DNA from: an uncultured Croceitalea sp.
GTDB lineage: Bacteria; Bacteroidota; Bacteroidia; Flavobacteriales; Flavobacteriaceae
Assembly (NCBI GenBank): GCA_947495075.1
Contig: CANLXH010000003.1
Coordinates: 124,001-188,000 of the forward strand
Direction of reading: 5' to 3'
Length of the DNA stretch: 64,000 nt
In this document: piece after piece, positions 18,117 through 26,581 of the stretch
Layout: every line of letters begins with the position of its first letter
Position numbering within the stretch: position 1 is the stretch's first letter
Translations under genes and position numbers: made by a program
The notes under the pieces: generated by a model
Database searches by the model: none
What the model was told of the DNA's origin: nothing
What the model saw: only the letters and a program-made list of their open reading frames with translations

Positions 18117-19178
18117 TTAAACAATACTCTGTACCACTTCTTTTTTGGCTTCTTTTTTAGAACCATCAAACCCCTCTACACCACCAACTGTGGTATACTT
18201 CATAACATATCTCTTTCCCGGATTAATAATTTGATAGGCATACTGACACATTACTGCAGCTTCATGAAAGCCTGATAAAATCAGTTTTAATTTACCTTCA
18301 TAAGTGTTTACATCTCCGATAGCAAATACACCAGAAATATTAGTTTGGTAGTCTTTGGCATTGTTCACCTTAATGGCATTCTTTTCTATCTCCAATCCCC
18401 AATTACCAATAGGTCCTAGTTTCGGTGAAAGGCCGAAGAGCGGAATAAAATTATCAACCTCTAAATAGGTTTCTCCCTTATCCGTATCGTTATGTTTGAT
18501 AACTACTGCTTCTAATTTTTCATCACCATAAAGTTTCTTCACCTGGGCCTCGGTATATAGTTTGATTTTACCAAGCTTAGCCAGTTCGGATGCTTTTTCT
18601 ACGGAATCCAATGCTCCTCGAAACTCGTTTCTACGGTGCACCAATGAAATTTCTGAAGCAACATCTGCTAAAAATATAGCCCAATCCAAAGCAGAATCTC
18701 CACCACCAGCGATGACTATCTTTTTATCACGATATACCTCTGGATCCTTTATTATATAAGCTACACCTTTATCTTCAAAATCAACTATATTATCTATTGG
18801 TGGCTTTCTTGGTTCAAAAGAACCTAGTCCTCCTGCAATGACTACAATTGGAGCATTATGCTTTGTACCTTTATTAGTTGTAACAATGTATGACCCATCT
18901 TCTTGCTTTTCTAAAGTTTCGGCACGTTCACCAAGGGTAAAACCAGCCTCAAAGGGTTTTATCTGCTCCATGAGATTATCTACCAAATCTCCAGCAAGAA
19001 TTTCTGGATATGCAGGGATATCATATATCGGTTTTTTCGGATAGATTTCGGAACATTGCCCTCCAGGTTGCGGTAAAGCATCAATCAAGTGACACTTTAA
19101 TTTCAGTAAACCAGCTTCAAAGACAGTAAATAAACCGGTTGGACCTGCTCCAATTATCAATATATCTGTTTTAATCAT
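18117..19178 (-). CDS. Ferredoxin-NADP+ reductase (thioredoxin reductase-like)
   Basis: A 353-residue flavoprotein with an FAD Rossmann motif IIGAGPTG (8-15) and an NADPH motif VIAGGGDSALDWA. Between them the thioredoxin-reductase CxxC pair is absent, which marks the YumC/TrxR-like ferredoxin-NADP reductase family. PQPGGQCSEIYP and the C-terminal TTVGGVEGFDGSKKEAKKE also fit. As the last gene of the sulfite reductase/siroheme unit, it probably passes NADPH electrons via ferredoxin to the siroheme enzyme, an inference from context. Confidence 0.88.
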   Translation of the reverse strand: MIKTDILIIGAGPTGLFTVFEAGLLKLKCHLIDALPQPGGQCSEIYPKKPIYDIPAYPEILAGDLVDNLMEQIKPFEAGFTLGERAETLEKQEDGSYIVTTNKGTKHNAPIVVIAGGLGSFEPRKPPIDNIVDFEDKGVAYIIKDPEVYRDKKIVIAGGGDSALDWAIFLADVASEISLVHRRNEFRGALDSVEKASELAKLGKIKLYTEAQVKKLYGDEKLEAVVIKHNDTDKGETYLEVDNFIPLFGLSPKLGPIGNWGLEIEKNAIKVNNAKDYQTNISGVFAIGDVNTYEGKLKLILSGFHEAAVMCQYAYQIINPGKRYVMKYTTVGGVEGFDGSKKEAKKEVVQSIV

Positions 19179-19190
19179 TTTTGCTACTTT

Positions 19191-19769
19191 TTATGCACTT
19201 TTTACTAATTCTTTAGTGATTTCATTCATTTTATCTACTTTTTCTTCAAAATCTCCCTTTATCGTCTTTCTATAATCATTCAAATTTTGAACCATTTTAT
19301 GGATATCTTCAGGAATTACTTCTTCAAAAAATTGACGTAATCTTTTTGCGGTTGTTGGTGATTTACCATTCGTAGAAATCGCTACTTTTACGTTACCTTT
19401 GGTCACAATACCGCCCATATAAAAATCACATAACGGAGGATTGTCAGCAACATTCACCAATTTATTTTGTTTTCTACAATCTTTGTAAACTTTTTCATTT
19501 ATATAAGGGCTGTCTGTAGTAGCTACGACGATGTGTTTTCCTTTTAAATACTTTCTACGGTATTTTTTCAATATTATTTTAGCTCCAAACTTTTTCGCCA
19601 AGTCTATTGTATTCTTTCTTATCATTGGTGTAACTATAGTTACTTTGGCATCAGGGCTAGATTTGGTTAAAAAGTGTAATTTTTCTTCAGCTACGTAACC
19701 GCCACCAACAATCAAAACTTCTAGTTGAGCGGTCTTTAAAAAAATAGGATATAAATTATTTCTTTCCAT
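19191..19769 (-). CDS. Precorrin-2 dehydrogenase / sirohydrochlorin ferrochelatase
   Basis: The 192-residue product corresponds to the N-terminal part of CysG (Met8/SirC type). The NAD-binding motif VLIVGGGYVAEEKL lies at the N-terminus, VVATTDSPYIN and VNVADNPPLCDFYMGGIV follow, and NGKSPTTAKRLRQFFEE is the characteristic C-terminal region. It oxidises precorrin-2 and may insert iron, completing siroheme for sulfite reductase. Its start overlaps the cobA stop by one base. Confidence 0.9.
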   Translation of the reverse strand: MERNNLYPIFLKTAQLEVLIVGGGYVAEEKLHFLTKSSPDAKVTIVTPMIRKNTIDLAKKFGAKIILKKYRRKYLKGKHIVVATTDSPYINEKVYKDCRKQNKLVNVADNPPLCDFYMGGIVTKGNVKVAISTNGKSPTTAKRLRQFFEEVIPEDIHKMVQNLNDYRKTIKGDFEEKVDKMNEITKELVKSA

Positions 19770-20536
19770 TATATTAAAACTTTTTCCTGCTGATATTCTT
19801 TTTGAACTTTTCTTAATTGATTTCTATGGCGAACTACCTCACCAATTACAATAATTGCTGGATTTGACAATTGCTTCTGCTCTACAATTGATTCAATAGA
19901 ATAAACAGTACCAATTCCTATTTTTTCTCTTCTCGTAGTACCCTCTTGAATTACAGCTACTGGAGCTTCTGATTTTCCTTCTGCCTTGAATAAGGCTATA
20001 ATTTCATGAAGTTTTGACATTCCCATTAGAATAATAACCGTGGCGCTTGACTTTGCGGCTAAAGCAATATCTTTTGACAGTTTATGCTCCTTTGTAGTAC
20101 CTGTTATAACCCAAAAACTCTCTGAAGAGCCTCTTTTAGTTACCGGTATATGCTGTGCTGCCGGAACCGCTAAGGAAGAAGAAATACCAGAAACCGCAGC
20201 TACTTCTACTCCAAATTTAGCAGCATATTCCATTTCTTCTGCACCTCTGCCAAACACAAAAGAATCACCACCTTTTAACCGGACCACGTTTTTGCCTTGC
20301 TGGGCTTTAAGCACTATTAATTCGTTTATTTGGTCTTGATGGTAACTATAACAACCTTTCCTTTTTCCAACAAAAATTAATTCTGCTTTTTTAGAGTAAA
20401 TCAATAATTCTTTATTGACGAGTGCATCGTACAAGATTACATCTGCACTTTCAATAGCACGTACTCCTTTGAGTGTAATTAATTCTGGATCTCCAGGTCC
20501 TGCTCCTACCACTGTAAGTTTTCCTACTTTATACAT
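19769..20536 (-). CDS. cobA: Uroporphyrinogen-III C-methyltransferase
   Basis: This 255-residue SUMT uses two SAM to make precorrin-2 from uroporphyrinogen III. VGAGPGDPELITLKG at the N-terminus, VVRLKGGDSFVFGRGAEE and the ITKRGSS-like VTKRGSSESF region are family signatures. It overlaps the sulfite reductase gene by 8 bases, and with the next gene supplies siroheme. The pathway consumes SAM, which ties it to the methionine genes nearby. Confidence 0.93.
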   Translation of the reverse strand: MYKVGKLTVVGAGPGDPELITLKGVRAIESADVILYDALVNKELLIYSKKAELIFVGKRKGCYSYHQDQINELIVLKAQQGKNVVRLKGGDSFVFGRGAEEMEYAAKFGVEVAAVSGISSSLAVPAAQHIPVTKRGSSESFWVITGTTKEHKLSKDIALAAKSSATVIILMGMSKLHEIIALFKAEGKSEAPVAVIQEGTTRREKIGIGTVYSIESIVEQKQLSNPAIIVIGEVVRHRNQLRKVQKEYQQEKVLI

Positions 20537-22619
20537 GCTCCAAGTCTAATTGTCTATATGCTTGTAATTGTTCAAGAACCCTTTTCGCATCATTCAAATA
20601 ATTAAAAGCAAAGTGCTTAGAAGGTTTGTTTTTGTTTAATTGTAATACGATATCTGCGAAAGAACCATCAAAATTTACTTTATCATTTTCAACAAATAAC
20701 TTGTCAAAATCTTTAATGATACTCGCATGTGTATTAGTTTTTGTTTTTTCTGCAGTAAGCAATGCTTTGGCAGAATTAACCATAGATTGATAGGCATAGT
20801 AAATACTAGCAGCCCATTTTTCTTCTTTGAGAGCTTCTTGGGCATTTTCAATCTTTTCTTGACTTTCTAAAAATAGTGTAGCTATTAAATCTACTATGAC
20901 ACCGGCACATTCTCCAATTCCTATCTCCTTTTTATATTTTTCAGAATTTCCCCAGTCTATAAAATCGTCTTGAGTTAAATTATCTGTATTAGTAAGTGGC
21001 TTTAGAAAATCATAGAAATAATGCTCACCTTTTGCTTGATAATAATCCTCAAATTTTAAACCCGCTCCATTAGCTTCATAATCGTCAAGGATTAAACGTA
21101 AGGCTTGTGGACCGTGTTTACTAGGTATTTTAACCACTTTGTCCGCAAACCGTGCCTTACCATTACCAAAATTACCACCACCTAAAAGCACCTGAAGAGC
21201 AGGCGCTACTAATTTATCTTCGGTTCTAATACTCATCCCTTGAAATCCGATGTGTGCCATATTATGTTGACCACAAGCATTCATACAACCACTAATTTTT
21301 ATTACTACATCGGTATTTTTTATATACTGAGGGTATTCTTCTTTTATAACTTGCTCTAATTCTACCGCAATGCCAGTACTACTCGCAATACCTAAATTAC
21401 AAGTATCTGTTCCTGGGCATGCTGTAATATCCAATGCTTTGTTATAACCTACCTCTGCAAAACCTAGTTTATGAAGTTCTTGATAGAAAAAAGGTAGCAA
21501 TTCGATTTTAACATGAGGTATTAGTATATTTTGTCTTAATGAAAGACGAATTTCACCAGCAGCATAATCTTGTACTAGTTTAGCTAGTAGGCGTGCTTTA
21601 TCTGTGTAAAAATCTCCTAATAAAACCTTAATTCCAATAGCAACAAAGCCTTCTTGTTTTTGTGCAATTACATTAGTTGACTTCCACTGTTCATAAGCTT
21701 CTGTATTGTTAGTAGTTACTACAGGTGTAGCGATATCTGCTATAACTGATTTTGGGTATCCTTCATAATCAATAGGATATGATTTATTTGGAATAGCTTC
21801 TTGTTCTTCTTCTAACAAGGCTTTAAAGCCATCCAACCCAATATCTTTTAATAAGAATTTCATACGAGCTTTTGCTCGACTTTTACGTTCTCCGTAGCGA
21901 TCAAATACACGGATTACTCCTTCCATTAAAGGAACTATCTTGTCTGCTGCAAGAAAATCATAGAGTACGTCTGCATGCCTAGGTTGTGAACCTAGTCCAC
22001 CAGCAAGCATTACTTTAAAACCACGCTCTGCATTTTCGACCTTGGCAATAAAGCCTAAATCATGCATATAGGAAAGTCCAGTATCCTGATTTGTTGCTGA
22101 AAACGAAACTTTAAACTTTCTTCCCATTTCTTGACCAATGGGGTTTCTTAAAAAGTATTCAAAAACTGCTTGTGCATAAGGCGAAACATCAAAAGGTTCA
22201 TCCACATCTATTCCTGCTGTTTCACTTGCAGTAACATTACGTACTGTATTACCGCAAGCCTCTCTTAGTGTAACTTTATCCTTTTCTAATTGTGCCCATA
22301 ATTCTGGAGTGCGTTCTAAATCCACATAATGAATTTGAATATCTTGCCTCGTAGTAATGTGTAATCTACCTGTTGAGTACTCATCTGACACGTCACATAT
22401 TCTTAATAATTGATTAGAAGTAACTTTACCGTAAGGAAGTTTAATTCGAATCATTTGAACACCTTGCTGTCTTTGACCGTAAACACCACGAGCTAATCTA
22501 AGGCTTCTAAATTTTTCCTCATCAACAGTACCTTCTTTAAAGGCTCGTATTCTTTTTTCCAAATCCAGAATATCCTTTTCAACAACTGGATTTTCAATTT
22601 CTGTCCTAAAACTTTGCAT
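20529..22619 (-). CDS. Siroheme-dependent sulfite (or nitrite) reductase with C-terminal HEPN domain
   Basis: Residues 1-540 form a nitrite/sulfite reductase: two ferredoxin-like halves and a 4Fe-4S/siroheme site with Cys401, Cys407 (CPGTDTC) and Cys445, Cys449 (GCMNAC). About residues 570-690 form an all-helical HEPN-like domain (EEKWAASIYYAYQSMVNSAKALL...THASIIKDF), unlike the plain ~550-residue enzymes. No RX4-6H ribonuclease signature is evident there. Placement with cysHDN and siroheme genes argues for sulfite as substrate. It is the first gene of a five-member unit, preceded by a palindrome shared with the cysHDN promoter region. Confidence 0.9.
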   Translation of the reverse strand: MQSFRTEIENPVVEKDILDLEKRIRAFKEGTVDEEKFRSLRLARGVYGQRQQGVQMIRIKLPYGKVTSNQLLRICDVSDEYSTGRLHITTRQDIQIHYVDLERTPELWAQLEKDKVTLREACGNTVRNVTASETAGIDVDEPFDVSPYAQAVFEYFLRNPIGQEMGRKFKVSFSATNQDTGLSYMHDLGFIAKVENAERGFKVMLAGGLGSQPRHADVLYDFLAADKIVPLMEGVIRVFDRYGERKSRAKARMKFLLKDIGLDGFKALLEEEQEAIPNKSYPIDYEGYPKSVIADIATPVVTTNNTEAYEQWKSTNVIAQKQEGFVAIGIKVLLGDFYTDKARLLAKLVQDYAAGEIRLSLRQNILIPHVKIELLPFFYQELHKLGFAEVGYNKALDITACPGTDTCNLGIASSTGIAVELEQVIKEEYPQYIKNTDVVIKISGCMNACGQHNMAHIGFQGMSIRTEDKLVAPALQVLLGGGNFGNGKARFADKVVKIPSKHGPQALRLILDDYEANGAGLKFEDYYQAKGEHYFYDFLKPLTNTDNLTQDDFIDWGNSEKYKKEIGIGECAGVIVDLIATLFLESQEKIENAQEALKEEKWAASIYYAYQSMVNSAKALLTAEKTKTNTHASIIKDFDKLFVENDKVNFDGSFADIVLQLNKNKPSKHFAFNYLNDAKRVLEQLQAYRQLDLEHV

Positions 22620-22651
22620 GTGATGTAAATATTTATTTTATCCTATTTAAC

Positions 22652-22666
22652 CTATCTTTTTTATAG
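22652..22666. promoter_or_regulatory. Predicted operator (CTAT-N7-ATAG), sulfite reductase unit
   Basis: The palindrome CTAT-N7-ATAG lies 33 bp before the sulfite reductase start. It and the trailing ATTATTAA closely match 25981-25995 upstream of the cysHDN operon. It is a probable binding site of the Rrf2 regulator at 26051. Confidence 0.55.
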
Positions 22667-22715
22667 ATTATTAATAAAAAGATTTTCTAATGCGTTTACT
22701 GAAAATCTATAATTT

Positions 22716-23963
22716 TTAACTAATAAATCCTACTCCCGCTGTAGCATTTGTTTGTTCATCTATTAAGATAAAAGAGCCATTTGATCTATTATCAATAAAT
22801 GAGTCGTAAAAAATTGGTTTACTTAATTTAATTTCAACCTCGCCAATTTCATTTAAACTCAATTTTCCTTCAGAGGCTTTACTACCCGAAAAATCTGTTG
22901 AAACAATATTCTTTATAGCAGAAACTTTTGATAATACTGCATTACTGTTGTGTTGAACAATATATTTAGTCCCTGGAAGTAGTTGCTTATTATCCATCCA
23001 ACACACCGTTGCGTTAAGCAATTTATCCACCTTAGGTTCTTCATCAGTTTTTACTAACATATCTCCCCTAGTAATATTTACCTCATCTTCTAAGGTTATA
23101 GTTACGGAACTTCCAGAATCTGCACTATCGAAAGTTTTATTATAAAAATAAATTTCTTTAATTCTAGATTTTGTCAATGACGGAAGTACTGTTACCTTAT
23201 ATCCTACCTGTAAACTACCACCATAAATTTTACCTGCAAATCCTCTAAAGTCATGAAAATCAGTTGTCTTAGGTCTAATTACAGATTGAATAGGGAATCG
23301 TACCGACTCTTTATCATTTGTCCTAGAAGCATCTATATTTTCTAAGTATTCAAGGATAGTATTGCCCTCGTACCAAAGCATGTTCTCACTTTTACTGGCA
23401 ACATTATCGCCATTTAAAGCACTAATAGGCACATAACTAACATTTTGCTCCTTGTACGTACTATTTGTATTAAGTCCTTCAAAATTTGCCTTTATATCGT
23501 CAAAAACTTCTTCAGCATAATCCACTAAGTCCATTTTATTAACTACTACAATTACATTTTTAACACGTAGCAAATTGTTAATAAAAAAGTGACGATATGT
23601 TTGTTCTATGACTCCTTTTCTGGCATCAATCAGAATTAAAGCTACTTGAGAAGTAGATGCACCTGTAACCATATTACGTGTGTATTCTATATGGCCTGGA
23701 GTATCAGCTATAATATAGCTTCTTCTTAATGTTGAAAAATAGATATGAGCAACATCTATTGTAATACCTTGCTCACGTTCCGCAACTAAACCATCTGTTG
23801 CTAATGAAAAATCCAGATAATCATAACCTTTTTTTTCACTACTTGTTTTTATAGCTTCTAATTTATCATCCGTTAATGATTTAGTATCATATAACAAACG
23901 ACCAATTAAAGTACTTTTACCATCATCTACACTACCTGCAGTCGCAATCTTTAAAACCTCCAT
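22716..23963 (-). CDS. cysN: Sulfate adenylyltransferase subunit 1 (GTPase)
   Basis: A 415-residue EF-Tu-like GTPase that drives ATP sulfurylase. G1 is GSVDDGKST (10-18), G3 is DTPGHIEY and G4 is NKMD. The two beta-barrel domains follow. Unlike many CysNC proteins it has no C-terminal APS kinase; it ends at VGFIS. The start is 3 bp after the cysD stop. Confidence 0.95.
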   Translation of the reverse strand: MEVLKIATAGSVDDGKSTLIGRLLYDTKSLTDDKLEAIKTSSEKKGYDYLDFSLATDGLVAEREQGITIDVAHIYFSTLRRSYIIADTPGHIEYTRNMVTGASTSQVALILIDARKGVIEQTYRHFFINNLLRVKNVIVVVNKMDLVDYAEEVFDDIKANFEGLNTNSTYKEQNVSYVPISALNGDNVASKSENMLWYEGNTILEYLENIDASRTNDKESVRFPIQSVIRPKTTDFHDFRGFAGKIYGGSLQVGYKVTVLPSLTKSRIKEIYFYNKTFDSADSGSSVTITLEDEVNITRGDMLVKTDEEPKVDKLLNATVCWMDNKQLLPGTKYIVQHNSNAVLSKVSAIKNIVSTDFSGSKASEGKLSLNEIGEVEIKLSKPIFYDSFIDNRSNGSFILIDEQTNATAGVGFIS

Positions 23964-23966
23964 AAA

Positions 23967-24914
23967 CTAAAAATAACCCTGTTGTTTTCTTTTTTCCATT
24001 GCTGCTTCTGAGCGTTTGTCATCAATACGAGCTCCTCGTTCAGAAATTTTTGAATCTCTAATCTCAGACACCACTTTTGTAATTGTATCCGCATAAGATT
24101 CTACTGCAGCTGTACACGACATATCTCCAACAGTTCTAAAACGTACTGTACGCTCTTCAACCTGTTCATCTTCTGCTCTAAAAACAACATTATCTTCTGC
24201 TGACCATATTAAACCATCACGTACAAAAATGTTTCGCTGATGGGCAAAATAGATTGATGGAATTTCTATCTCTTCTTTTTCTATATAACTCCACACATCT
24301 AGCTCCGTCCAATTACTTATTGGAAAGACACGGACATTTTGCCCTAATTCAATTTTCCCATTTAGCAAATCGAACAATTCTGGACGTTGGTTTTTCTCAT
24401 CCCATTGTCCAAAATCATCACGAACAGAAAAAATGCGTTCTTTAGCTCGCGCTTTTTCTTCATCTCTTCTTGCGCCCCCAATACAAGCATCAAACTTAAA
24501 CTCTTCAATAGCATCTAACAATGTAGTAGTTTGGAGCATATTCCGGCTTGCATATTTGCCAGTTTCCTCAATTACCTTACCCTGGTCTATGGAATCTTGT
24601 ACATTACGTATAATAAGTTCTGCACCTAACTCTTGTACTAGTTTATCCCGAAAAGCAATAGTTTCTGGAAAATTATGACCAGTATCTATATGCATTAAAG
24701 GAAAGGGTATTTTTGCGGGCCAAAAAGCTTTTTGAGCTAAACGCACTAAGGTTATAGAATCTTTACCTCCTGAAAATAATAGCACTGGTTTTTCAAACTG
24801 CGCTGCAACTTCACGAAAAATGTAAATCGCTTCACTTTCTAAAGCATTTACCTCAAGAAAATTTTCTTGCTTTTTTACCTCCGACTTTTCTATTTCTTGT
24901 AATAAGTTATCCAA
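23967..24914 (-). CDS. cysD: Sulfate adenylyltransferase subunit 2
   Basis: The 315-residue catalytic subunit of ATP sulfurylase forms APS from ATP and sulfate. The PP-loop LFSGGKDSI is present, as are HIDTGHNFPET, CIGGARRDEEKARAKER and the conserved C-terminal RSEAAMEKRKQQGYF. It pairs with CysN, encoded just downstream. Confidence 0.95.
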   Translation of the reverse strand: MDNLLQEIEKSEVKKQENFLEVNALESEAIYIFREVAAQFEKPVLLFSGGKDSITLVRLAQKAFWPAKIPFPLMHIDTGHNFPETIAFRDKLVQELGAELIIRNVQDSIDQGKVIEETGKYASRNMLQTTTLLDAIEEFKFDACIGGARRDEEKARAKERIFSVRDDFGQWDEKNQRPELFDLLNGKIELGQNVRVFPISNWTELDVWSYIEKEEIEIPSIYFAHQRNIFVRDGLIWSAEDNVVFRAEDEQVEERTVRFRTVGDMSCTAAVESYADTITKVVSEIRDSKISERGARIDDKRSEAAMEKRKQQGYF

Positions 24915-24931
24915 GTTTTTGTTTTTTTAGT

Positions 24932-24980
24932 AAAGCTTTCTCCTTTATTTTCCGATTTAAATCCTAAAAGGAGAAGGCTT
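24932..24980 (-). other. Intercistronic hairpin between cysH and cysD
   Basis: An inverted repeat (AAGCCTTCTCCTTTT with AAAGGAGAAAGCTT) fills the 87-bp gap between cysH and cysD. There is only a broken T-run after it on the minus strand. It may be a processing or stability element or a partial terminator. Confidence 0.5.
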
Positions 24981-25001
24981 CACTTCCGTTTTCTGATTAG
25001 G

Positions 25002-25619
25002 CTATATATGCAACCCACATTCTCGATTTTCTAAAACCTTAGTTGGGTCAAAATATTTATGCTCATTAGGTAAATTATGCACTGCTAAATACTCGTCTAG
25101 TTGTGCATCACTCCAATTATAAAAAGGACTTACTTTTAGAACTCCATTTTTACCTAGGCTTAAAATGTCTAAAGAATCTCTATGTGCAGTCTGTCCTTTT
25201 CTCAAATTTGTGAACCAAACATCTGGCTTGTGCTCTTCCATTGCCCTTCTAAATGGCTCCAATTTTACTTGCTCCGTAAATACTTTGTGTAAAGGACTTT
25301 CTATATCGGGAATACCCATCACAGCATTTCTATGAGAAGTTGTTTGTTTAGGTACATATAATTTTATGTCCAATTCTAATTCTGAAATTAGTTCCTCAGC
25401 ATGCTTATAAGTTTGTGGTGTATTGTATCCTGTATCACACCAAATAATAGGAATGTTAACATCCACATCAGTTACTACATGTAAAATAGCCACCTCATAA
25501 GGTCTAAAATTAGTAGTAACTACTGGTCTACTCCCATGTTGAATAGCCCAGGCAATTATCTCTTGCGGTGGGATACCTCTTAATTGAGCATTCCAAATTG
25601 GTAATTGATCTTCAGACAT
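25002..25619 (-). CDS. cysH: Phosphoadenylyl- or adenylyl-sulfate reductase
   Basis: This 205-residue enzyme makes sulfite from activated sulfate. The nucleotide-binding segment, WCDTGYNTPQTYK and the C-terminal ECGLH with the catalytic cysteine are family hallmarks. The paired cysteines that bind the 4Fe-4S cluster of APS reductases are absent, which by family rules points to PAPS as substrate. No APS kinase gene is in this cluster, so either cysC lies elsewhere or the substrate assignment needs care. Confidence 0.9.
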   Translation of the reverse strand: MSEDQLPIWNAQLRGIPPQEIIAWAIQHGSRPVVTTNFRPYEVAILHVVTDVDVNIPIIWCDTGYNTPQTYKHAEELISELELDIKLYVPKQTTSHRNAVMGIPDIESPLHKVFTEQVKLEPFRRAMEEHKPDVWFTNLRKGQTAHRDSLDILSLGKNGVLKVSPFYNWSDAQLDEYLAVHNLPNEHKYFDPTKVLENRECGLHI

Positions 25620-25626
25620 AGCAAAT

Positions 25627-25890
25627 TTATTTTCCCCAACTTATATTGTTCCAAATTCTTTCATGAAAAAAGTATAACACCATTTTAGTAATCAATTCAA
25701 TAAATCCTATTGAAAATGCTAAACTGAGCGTTCCAGTAACTATCCAAGATATTATAATAGTGTCCAATGTCCCTATTGCTCGCCAACTAATTGACTTTAC
25801 TATGCTTCTCTTTGGACTCTCGGAATTCTTATCTTTAGTATAAGTAGTCTTATCCTCTTGTGAACTTAAAATCAATTGTTCTGTAATCAT
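25627..25890 (-). CDS. DUF2061 membrane protein
   Basis: An 87-residue protein. After a polar N-terminus (1-30), KSISWRAIGTLDTIIISWIVTG begins the DUF2061 domain, with two hydrophobic segments at about 38-54 and 58-76 and the closing FHERIWNNISWG. The family is often found beside sulfate assimilation genes; its role is unknown, perhaps in sulfate or sulfite handling at the membrane. It is the first gene of the cysH-cysD-cysN unit, 7 bp before cysH. Confidence 0.82.
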   Translation of the reverse strand: MITEQLILSSQEDKTTYTKDKNSESPKRSIVKSISWRAIGTLDTIIISWIVTGTLSLAFSIGFIELITKMVLYFFHERIWNNISWGK

Positions 25891-25899
25891 AATTATTAC

Positions 25900-25916
25900 C
25901 CTATAGATTTAATAGG
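25900..25916. promoter_or_regulatory. Predicted operator 1 of the cysHDN unit
   Basis: A palindrome with arms CCTAT/ATAGG and a 7-nt centre lies just downstream of the -7 element, overlapping the likely transcription start. This is where a repressor would act. Confidence 0.6.
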
Positions 25917-25921
25917 AATTA

Positions 25922-25929
25922 CAAACATA
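25922..25929 (-). promoter_or_regulatory. -7 promoter element of the cysHDN unit
   Basis: Minus-strand TATGTTTG matches TAnnTTTG exactly. It is flanked on both sides by CTAT-N7-ATAG palindromes (25900-25916 and 25980-25995). Confidence 0.65.
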
Positions 25930-25979
25930 AAACAAAATTTCAATTGAAAAAGCTAAAATTTGATTAAATTTATTTTAAT

Positions 25980-25995
25980 CCTATAGTTTTAATAG
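25980..25995. promoter_or_regulatory. Predicted operator 2 of the cysHDN unit
   Basis: A second CTAT-N7-ATAG copy lies about 55 bp upstream of the -7 element. Its flank AATAGATTACTAA closely matches the copy before sulfite reductase (22652-22666). Confidence 0.6.
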
Positions 25996-26050
25996 ATTAC
26001 TAAAATGAAAGATCAAAATTTGAGAATATAAAAGTTATAATCCAAATTAA

Positions 26051-26461
26051 TTAAGCAATAAGGTCCTGTAAAGTAGTATTGCGATATACTTCTAAATTGG
26101 CGTCTCGTACTTTAAGCATTAATTTATTTACAGTGCATATGCCCTCATCTGGGCAATCATCACATTTTTCATAAAAATTAAGACTAACGCAGGGTACCAT
26201 AGCAATTGGTCCTTCCAAAACACGCATTACAGAAGTCATTTGAATAGCTTCTGGCTCTTTAATTAAGTAGTAACCACCACCCTTTCCTTTTTTTGAGCCT
26301 AAAAAACCATTTCTACGAAGGGTTAATAAAATGCTTTCTAAAAATTTTTGGGAAATATTTTCCTGTTTAGCGACTTCTGCTATCTGCACTGGCTCTCTAT
26401 CTGGCTGAGATGCCAAAAAGGTAAGTGCTTTTAAGCCGTATTTTGTTTTTTTGGAGAGCAT
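26051..26461 (-). CDS. Rrf2-family transcriptional regulator
   Basis: A 136-residue winged-helix regulator: MLSKKTKYGLKALTFLA is the Rrf2 start, and QEISQ-type recognition helix residues (NISQKFLESILLTLRRNGF) follow. Four cysteines in C-X8-C-X2-C-X5-C spacing sit in the C-terminal loop where IscR-type members hold an Fe-S cluster; CymR, the cysteine-synthesis regulator of Firmicutes, lacks them. It ends 160 bp upstream of the cysHDN unit, whose promoter region bears two palindromes, so it is the likely regulator of sulfate assimilation, sensing Fe-S or sulfur status. Confidence 0.88.
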   Translation of the reverse strand: MLSKKTKYGLKALTFLASQPDREPVQIAEVAKQENISQKFLESILLTLRRNGFLGSKKGKGGGYYLIKEPEAIQMTSVMRVLEGPIAMVPCVSLNFYEKCDDCPDEGICTVNKLMLKVRDANLEVYRNTTLQDLIA

Positions 26462-26543
26462 TAAGCTAATATAGGCAAAATTGACAAAGTGGTTTGCAAC
26501 CCAGTTTCTAACAAGGCAATACCTACAGCCTATTCAGGTTTTA

Positions 26544-26560
26544 AAAATTAGTCTAATTTT
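26544..26560. promoter_or_regulatory. 17-bp palindrome between divergent genes
   Basis: AAAATTAG-T-CTAATTTT is a perfect 8-bp-arm palindrome, 21 bp before the TIM-barrel lipoprotein gene and 82 bp before the divergent Rrf2 gene. It could be an operator for either; the arm sequence differs from the cys palindromes. Confidence 0.35.
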
Positions 26561-26581
26561 AGAAAATAAATTCATATTCTA

